Assembly: GCA_947581885.1 (NCBI GenBank)
Contig: CANPWF010000046.1
Coordinates: 1-11,245 of the forward strand
Origin: an uncultured Clostridia bacterium
Lineage (GTDB): Bacteria; Bacillota; Clostridia; Christensenellales; Borkfalkiaceae
Direction of reading: 5' to 3'
DNA length: 11,245 bases
Positions 6,590-11,245 of the stretch are shown piece by piece; the stretch's first letter is position 1; the number at the start of each line of letters is the position of its first letter. The notes under the pieces were generated by a model. It was not told the origin of the DNA. It did not search any database and saw nothing but the letters and a program-made list of their open reading frames with translations. The position numbers and the translations under genes are program-made.

Positions 6590-6614
6590 AATTCGCGGCG
6601 AAATATGATAAGAT
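6586..6614 (+). promoter_or_regulatory. Weak candidate promoter for murB
   Basis: TTGAAA (6586-6591) and TAAGAT (6609-6614) are 17 bases apart in the short gap before murB and give five of six and four of six consensus matches. An overlapping TATGAT (6604-6609) is a better -10 but has no -35 at proper spacing. A start from the first pair would fall near 6621, inside the murB Shine-Dalgarno, which weakens the case. murB may instead be read from upstream. Confidence 0.25.
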
Positions 6615-6630
6615 AGAAGGAGCATGAAAA

Positions 6631-7515
6631 TTGGGCGTTTATGCGGTTTTGCGGGAAAGGATGCCGAACCTTCTCTTGGAGGAAAACTTCTCCCTTGCCC
6701 GCCATACGACGATCGGGTGCGGCGGGGTAGCCGAGGCGTGCGCCCATCCCCGAAGCGTCTTTGAGGCGGCGAAACTCTTCCGCTTGCTCGAAAGCGAAAA
6801 TATCCCGCACTTCGTTCTCGGCGCGGGGGCGAACGTGCTCCCTTCCGAGAACAACTTCGCGGGAACGGTCGTCAAGCTCGATAAAATAGACGGGAGTTCT
6901 TTGCACGGCGGGCTTCTCGTCGGCGCGGGAACGACGGGAGGGGCCCTTCTCGCCTTTGCGCGGGAGAACGCTTTAACGGGTTTCGAGCCCTTCGCGGGGA
7001 TCCCCATGACGGTGGGCGGCGCGATCTGCATGAACGCGGGCGTTCGCGAAAAGTATTTCGGCGAGACGGTGCAAAAGGTCCTCGCCGTCGAAAGGGGAAA
7101 ACTGCGCGTTTTTTCGCAAAACGACTGCAAATTCGGCGTAAAATCGAGTATTTTTCAGGAAAATATCGTCGTGCTACGCGCTCTATTGAAAGCAGGAACA
7201 GACGATAAAAAGGCGATCCGCGCACGGGAACGGTTCTTCCTCGAACGCCGCCTTCGGCTCCCCAAGGGCAGGAGCATGGGTTGTGTGTTCAAAAATCCTC
7301 CCCAAATTTCGGCGGGCGCACTCATAGAGGCGTGCGGGCTGAAAGGGGAAAGGATGGGCGGTGCGGTCGTCTCGCACGTGCACGCGAACTTTATTTTGAA
7401 CGAGGGCGGAACGGCTTCGGACGTTCGCAGTCTCATCGGACATATCAAACAGATCGTGAAAAATAAGACGGGCATCGAACTCAATGAAGAGGTCCGCTAT
7501 CTTCCGCCTTTCTGA
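6631..7515 (+). CDS. murB: UDP-N-acetylenolpyruvoylglucosamine reductase (MurB), with altered active-site motifs
   Basis: MurB is the cytoplasmic FAD enzyme that uses NADPH to make UDP-N-acetylmuramate for peptidoglycan. The 294-residue length fits type II MurB. Visible are the FAD-binding loop GAGANVL (64-70; usually GxGSNxL), GFEPFAGIPMTVGGAICMNAG (118-137), and the C-terminal substrate domain with GCVFKNP, AGALIEACGLKG, VSHVHANFILN and EEVRYL, whose Glu287 matches the catalytic Glu. Two motifs differ from the norm. The usual YR.S.F reads VKSSIF (Val170, Lys171), replacing the catalytic Arg with Lys. The Ser general acid in the usual GSxFKNP is Cys218. The start is taken as TTG 6631, eight bases after AAGGAG (6617-6622); an in-frame TGA at 6625-6627 blocks any earlier start, and ATG 6661 is the fallback. 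The gene heads the murB-PHP-whiA-dnaE run. The family is sure; full activity is less so. Confidence 0.92.
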   Translation: MGVYAVLRERMPNLLLEENFSLARHTTIGCGGVAEACAHPRSVFEAAKLFRLLESENIPHFVLGAGANVLPSENNFAGTVVKLDKIDGSSLHGGLLVGAGTTGGALLAFARENALTGFEPFAGIPMTVGGAICMNAGVREKYFGETVQKVLAVERGKLRVFSQNDCKFGVKSSIFQENIVVLRALLKAGTDDKKAIRARERFFLERRLRLPKGRSMGCVFKNPPQISAGALIEACGLKGERMGGAVVSHVHANFILNEGGTASDVRSLIGHIKQIVKNKTGIELNEEVRYLPPF

Positions 7516-7559
7516 AAGCAGGGCACGATCCTTGTAGAGCACATATCGGAGAAGAGCCA

Positions 7560-8330
7560 ATGAAACTTACCGCAGATTATCATACGCATACCGTCTATTC
7601 GGATGGGAAGTCCACCGTGCTCGAAAACGCGCTCCGTGCGGAGGAGATCGGACTTTCCGCTATTGCTATCACCGAACACGGCTATTCGCACCGTTGCCGC
7701 GGCATCAAGCGGAAGGAGACAAAGAAGTGGCTCAACGAGATCGAAGAGGCGAGAAGCCGCGTCTCCATTCCCGTTTTGGCGGGCATGGAATGCAACATCC
7801 GCGGCGTTTCGGGGCTTGTCGATCTCACGCCTGACGATTACGAGAACTTCGACGTATTTCTTGCGGGGATCCATATCTTCATCCGCTATGAAAGGACTTC
7901 GGATACCAAGCTCGGTTGGAGAGGATGGATCAAACACGGATTTCACACGAAGCCTTCCCGCGCCTATATCGACTACACCACCCGCGCCTACATCAACGCC
8001 ATCGAGAAGAACCCCGTCGATATCCTCACCCACCTCAACTATTTGGCATTTGCGGACGCGGTGGAAGTCGCCAAGTGTTGCCGCGATCACGGCACTTACC
8101 TTGAACTCAATTCTAAAAAACAGCATCTTTCGGACGAAGAGCTCTTTGCCGTCGCCCAAACGGGGGTGCGGTTCGTCATCGATTCGGACGCGCATTCTCC
8201 GAGCCGTATCGGGGATACCAAGCTCGTCGAAGAGCAGCTTGCGCGGGTGGAATTCCCGCTCGATCGTATCGACAATATCGACGGAAGGACACCTTCCTTC
8301 CGCTTTGCGGAGTATAAAAAGCACCTTTGA
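7560..8330 (+). CDS. PHP-domain metal-dependent phosphoesterase (murB/whiA-linked family)
   Basis: This 256-residue, single-domain PHP protein belongs to the polymerase and histidinol phosphatase superfamily of metal-dependent phosphoesterases. The metal-binding motifs are all present: DYHTH (His8, His10) with Asp15 in YSDG, TEHG (His40), GMECN (Glu77), AGIH (His105), THLN (His158) and DSDAH (Asp210, His212). There is no signal or membrane segment, so it should be cytoplasmic. Start ATG 7560 is preceded by GGAG at 7548-7551 with eight bases between. It lies 44 nt after murB and its stop TGA (8328-8330) overlaps the whiA start, implying coupled translation. PHP proteins at this position between murB and whiA are common in Clostridia, but their substrate is not settled. 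Histidinol-phosphatase activity is possible, though no his genes are nearby. The fold is certain; the substrate is unknown. Confidence 0.9.
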   Translation: MKLTADYHTHTVYSDGKSTVLENALRAEEIGLSAIAITEHGYSHRCRGIKRKETKKWLNEIEEARSRVSIPVLAGMECNIRGVSGLVDLTPDDYENFDVFLAGIHIFIRYERTSDTKLGWRGWIKHGFHTKPSRAYIDYTTRAYINAIEKNPVDILTHLNYLAFADAVEVAKCCRDHGTYLELNSKKQHLSDEELFAVAQTGVRFVIDSDAHSPSRIGDTKLVEEQLARVEFPLDRIDNIDGRTPSFRFAEYKKHL

Positions 8331-9229
8331 ACACGAACTTTACTTGGGAGATCAAGCGGGAACTTCTGAAGATGTTTCCCGAAAAGGACTGTTGCCGCCT
8401 TGCGACGCTCTGTGCCGCGCTCGATACGTGCGGGGCGTGCGATGAGGAGAACGGCTTCTTTTCGTTCACGAGCGAGAGCGAGCTCTGCGCCCGCTATCTT
8501 CTTCGTCTCGCCGAAGAAAGTTTAGGTGTTCCCTTGACGCTCGTCGAGGCGGTGAAAGATCCCAAGCACGGGAAGGACAAGCTCACCTTTTCCTACAAGG
8601 GGGAAGGGGCAAAGAAGATGCTCGAAAAGATGAGGGCGCACGGCCCTTCGGAGGGCTCGGAGGAGTGTTGCGGCGTTTCCTATCTTCGCGGGGCGTTCCT
8701 GTTCGGCGGAAGCTGTACCCTTCCCCGCGAGGGCACCAAGACGGGCTATCATCTCGAAGTCGACTTCGCCAAGGAGAAAATATCCTCCGATTTTTTGCGG
8801 CTGCTCGATATGTTCCAACTCATCGGAAGCCCCATTGCCCGCGGGGAGAGGAGCGTCGTCTACTTCAAGAGCAGGGAGAGCATTTCCGACTTTTTATCCG
8901 TCCTCGGCGCGAAAAATTCCCTCGAACGGCTGTGGAGCGTCACCGAGGAGAGGGAAAGGAGCAACAACCGCAATCGGGTGGAGAACTGCACGGCGGGGAA
9001 TGCCGACCGCGCCGCGATCGCGAGTGCGGGGCAGGTGTACGCCTTCCGCATTTTGGAAGAGAAGGGGGTCCTCTCCGCCGTATCCGAGCCTTTGCAAGAG
9101 GCGGCAAAGGCACGCGTCGCCGAGCCGACCCTATCCCTATCCGAACTTTCCGAACGCCTCGGCGTAAGCAAGAGCTGCCTTAACCACCGTTTCAGAAAAC
9201 TCATGAAACTCTATGAGGAGATAAAATGA
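8327..9229 (+). CDS. whiA: Sporulation/division regulator WhiA
   Basis: WhiA is a DNA-binding protein that combines a degenerate LAGLIDADG homing-endonuclease fold with a C-terminal helix-turn-helix. It regulates division and sporulation genes in Actinobacteria and affects division and chromosome segregation in Bacillus. The product is 300 residues, slightly short of the usual 310-330. The N-terminus (FTWEIKRELL, then CCRLATLCAAL) fits the family, the LAGLIDADG-like core shows SYLRGAFLFGGSC and YHLEVDF, and the C-terminal domain shows NRVENCTAGNADR and SLSELSERLGVSKSCLNHRFRKL. The start is TTG 8327, which overlaps the preceding PHP stop by four bases (TTGA), as expected for coupled translation; the family N-terminus begins there. 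The stop TGA at 9227-9229 overlaps the dnaE ATG. In many Clostridia rapZ and yvcK lie between the PHP gene and whiA; both are absent here. Confidence 0.94.
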   Translation: MNTNFTWEIKRELLKMFPEKDCCRLATLCAALDTCGACDEENGFFSFTSESELCARYLLRLAEESLGVPLTLVEAVKDPKHGKDKLTFSYKGEGAKKMLEKMRAHGPSEGSEECCGVSYLRGAFLFGGSCTLPREGTKTGYHLEVDFAKEKISSDFLRLLDMFQLIGSPIARGERSVVYFKSRESISDFLSVLGAKNSLERLWSVTEERERSNNRNRVENCTAGNADRAAIASAGQVYAFRILEEKGVLSAVSEPLQEAAKARVAEPTLSLSELSERLGVSKSCLNHRFRKLMKLYEEIK

Positions 9230-11245
9230 CCGATTTCGTCCATCTTCATCTTCATACGGAATACAGCCTTCTCGACGGCGCCGTCAAAGTGGACGAGCTC
9301 GTCCGCCACTGCAAGGAAAACGGCATCGATACCGTCGCGGTGACCGATCACGGCAACATGTACGCCTCGCTGAAATTCGCCGAAAAATGCAAGAAAAACG
9401 GCATCAAATCCATTATCGGGTGTGAATTTTACGTCGTGGACGACTACAAGAGCCGTATCGATCAGCACGCCGATCACCTCATTCTCCTCGCGAAGAACAA
9501 GGCGGGGTACATCAACCTCGTCCAGCTCGATTCGCTCGCCTTCGTCGACGGGTATTACTACCGTCCGCGCATCGATTACACCGTCCTCAAAGAGCATACC
9601 GAGGGGGTCATTTGCCTTTCCGCCTGCCTTGCGGGGCGCATTCCACGCCTTCTCTTGGAGAAAAAATACGACGAGGCGAAGGCGTTCGCTCTCTACTTCA
9701 AGGAACTCTTCGGCGAGGATTTCTACCTCGAAATTCAGGATCACGGCATCCCCGAACAGAAGCAGATCATGCCCGATATCATCCGCATTTCCCGTGAGAC
9801 GGGCATTCCGCTCGTCGCCACCAACGACGTGCACTATTTGAAGAAAGAGGATTGGGAGATGCAGGATGTACTCATGTGCATCCAGATGAAGCGCACCCTC
9901 GACGATCCCACCCGCATGAAGATGCAGACGCATGAGTTCTACATGAAATCGGGGGACGAGATGGCAGCCCTTTTTCCCAATCTCCCCGAGGCGATCGAGA
10001 ACACCCGCGTCATCGCAAATAAGGTCTCGGATACGGATACGCCGTTCGATTTGAAGGACGACGGCTCTCCCGTGTACGATAAGTCGCTCATTCCGCTCTA
10101 CACCGCGGACGACGGCACCCCTTCGCCCGAATTTTTACGGCGGCTCACGATGGAAGGGCTCCCGAAACGGTATTCTCCCGTCACCGACGAGATCATGAAG
10201 CGGGCGGAATACGAGCTCGAGATCATCATCAAGATGGGCTTTGCCGACTATTTCCTCATCGTTTGGGACTATATCAATTGGTCCCGCCTGCACGATATCC
10301 CCGTGGGGCCGGGGCGGGGCTCGGGTGTGGGGAGCATCGTCGCCTATGCCATCGGCATCACGAGCGTCGATCCCCTTCGGTACGATTTGCTCTTCGAACG
10401 CTTCTTAAATCCCGACCGCGTCTCGATGCCCGACTTCGACGTGGACTTCTGCACGGCGCGAAGGGGGGAAACCATCGAGTACGTCCGCAAACGCTATCAT
10501 CCCGAGAACGTCGCGCAGATCGTCACTTTCGGAACGCTCGCTTCCCGCGCCGTCATCAAGGACGTTGGGCGGGTGATGCGCGTTCCCTATAACGAGACGG
10601 ACCGCGTCACCAAGCTCATGGACGGGAAGTCGACGATCGCAGAGCTCTTGGGACTCGGGCTCGAAAAGAGCAGGGGGAAAGTCTCCGACCTCGAAGGACA
10701 GTTCGAAAAGGAAAAGGCGAAAGAGGGGACGGGCGAGGGAGATTCTTTCAAACTCAAAGACCTCGACAACAAGCTCTCCGAGGCGAGGAAGAAACTCGCC
10801 GAAGCGGAATCGAAGCGCAACGCCGATTTCATCGAGATCTACGAGACGGACGAGACGTTGAAGCGCGTCATCGACATGGGGCTCAGACTCGAAGGGATGC
10901 CCCGCAACACGTCCATGCACGCCGCGGGAGTCGTCATTTGCAGGAAGAAGATCGCGGACAACGTCCCGCTCTCCCGCAACGGGGAGGATATCACCACCCA
11001 ATTCGACATGAAGGAAGTGGAGTCCATCGGCATGCTCAAAATGGACTTCCTCGCCCTCACCACCCTCACCGATATCAAAAAGACGCTCGATTATATCTAT
11101 GAAGATCACGGCGTGCGCATCGAGTTCGATCAGGCGTGCGACGATCAGGGCGCGTACGAGCTCATCGCGGAAGGGGACACCGACGCGGTGTTCCAGCTTG
11201 AACAGGGCGGCATGAAGCGGTTCATGAAACAGCTCCGCCCGACCT
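9226..11245 (+). CDS. dnaE: DNA polymerase III alpha subunit, N-terminal 673 codons (3' end outside window)
   Basis: This is the replicative C-family polymerase. The frame runs off the window; full-length DnaE is usually about 1,100-1,200 residues. ATG 9226 overlaps the whiA stop (ATGA) and follows GAGGAG (9215-9220) by five bases. The N-terminal PHP domain has HLHLHTEYSLLDG, TDHGN, GCEFYV, DHLILLAKN, SACLAG and TNDVHYL, and keeps all nine metal ligands of proofreading PHP domains (His8, His10, Asp17, His42, Glu67, His84, Cys134, Asp201, His203). The palm has GPGRGSGVGSIVAYA and PDFDVDF with catalytic Asp405 and Asp407; the third, Asp607, is in KMDFLALTTLT. The visible end reaches the fingers (TDAVFQLEQGGMKRFMKQL). 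Between the second and third catalytic Asp the chain is 48 residues longer than in E. coli, because of a charged segment near residues 482-532. The assignment is certain. Confidence 0.97.
   Translation, partial: MTDFVHLHLHTEYSLLDGAVKVDELVRHCKENGIDTVAVTDHGNMYASLKFAEKCKKNGIKSIIGCEFYVVDDYKSRIDQHADHLILLAKNKAGYINLVQLDSLAFVDGYYYRPRIDYTVLKEHTEGVICLSACLAGRIPRLLLEKKYDEAKAFALYFKELFGEDFYLEIQDHGIPEQKQIMPDIIRISRETGIPLVATNDVHYLKKEDWEMQDVLMCIQMKRTLDDPTRMKMQTHEFYMKSGDEMAALFPNLPEAIENTRVIANKVSDTDTPFDLKDDGSPVYDKSLIPLYTADDGTPSPEFLRRLTMEGLPKRYSPVTDEIMKRAEYELEIIIKMGFADYFLIVWDYINWSRLHDIPVGPGRGSGVGSIVAYAIGITSVDPLRYDLLFERFLNPDRVSMPDFDVDFCTARRGETIEYVRKRYHPENVAQIVTFGTLASRAVIKDVGRVMRVPYNETDRVTKLMDGKSTIAELLGLGLEKSRGKVSDLEGQFEKEKAKEGTGEGDSFKLKDLDNKLSEARKKLAEAESKRNADFIEIYETDETLKRVIDMGLRLEGMPRNTSMHAAGVVICRKKIADNVPLSRNGEDITTQFDMKEVESIGMLKMDFLALTTLTDIKKTLDYIYEDHGVRIEFDQACDDQGAYELIAEGDTDAVFQLEQGGMKRFMKQLRPT

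Noticed and set aside
6624..6764. ATG right after AAGGAG as an alternative start at murB
   Set aside because: It is in a different frame from murB, the SD is only one base away, and the frame ends after 46 codons. The TTG at 6631 has proper spacing and the family's N-terminus.
7497..8324. A 275-codon minus-strand frame opposite the PHP gene
   Set aside because: It mirrors the true gene almost exactly, has no ribosome binding site of note and no family motif; it is a codon-bias shadow.

Overview
The window is about 11.2 kb of GC-rich DNA that is almost entirely coding. It looks like a chromosomal core region of an anaerobic, fermentative Bacillota, probably an uncultured Clostridia-type gut lineage. 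The evidence is a bifunctional AdhE, a WhiA homologue, a DUF1540 cysteine-rich mini-protein, strong AGGAGG-type ribosome binding sites, and the run murB - PHP phosphoesterase - whiA - dnaE, which matches a well-known clostridial gene order. There is no tRNA or rRNA gene, insertion sequence, phage gene, CRISPR array or defence system.

Layout. (1) Positions 2-4629, plus strand: the C-terminal three quarters of valS (valyl-tRNA synthetase, cut by the window edge), then adhE 11 nt later, apparently in one transcript. (2) Positions 4684-5216, minus strand: rplI (ribosomal protein L9) as a self-contained single-gene unit with a consensus-like promoter and a strong terminator, convergent with adhE. 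(3) Positions 5272-5424, plus strand: a 50-residue DUF1540-like protein divergent from rplI, followed by a hairpin. (4) Positions 5475-5695: about 220 nt without a recognised gene, carrying three consecutive RNA hairpins. (5) Positions 5696-6589: a short membrane-anchored or secreted protein resembling the N-terminal part of family 1 solute-binding proteins. (6) Positions 6631-11245: murB, a PHP-domain phosphoesterase, whiA and the first 673 codons of dnaE. PHP/whiA and whiA/dnaE overlap by 4 nt, so these genes are tightly coupled.

Most genes are housekeeping: translation (valS, rplI), cell-wall synthesis (murB), division and chromosome-linked regulation (whiA), and replication (dnaE), with one fermentation gene (adhE). 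I see no obvious new multi-gene system. The points most worth a second look are a near-ideal internal ribosome binding site at the AdhE domain junction, the structured intergenic RNA before an SD-less gene, a MurB with several altered active-site motif residues, a roughly 48-residue charged insertion in DnaE, and the loss of rapZ and yvcK from the murB-whiA cluster.
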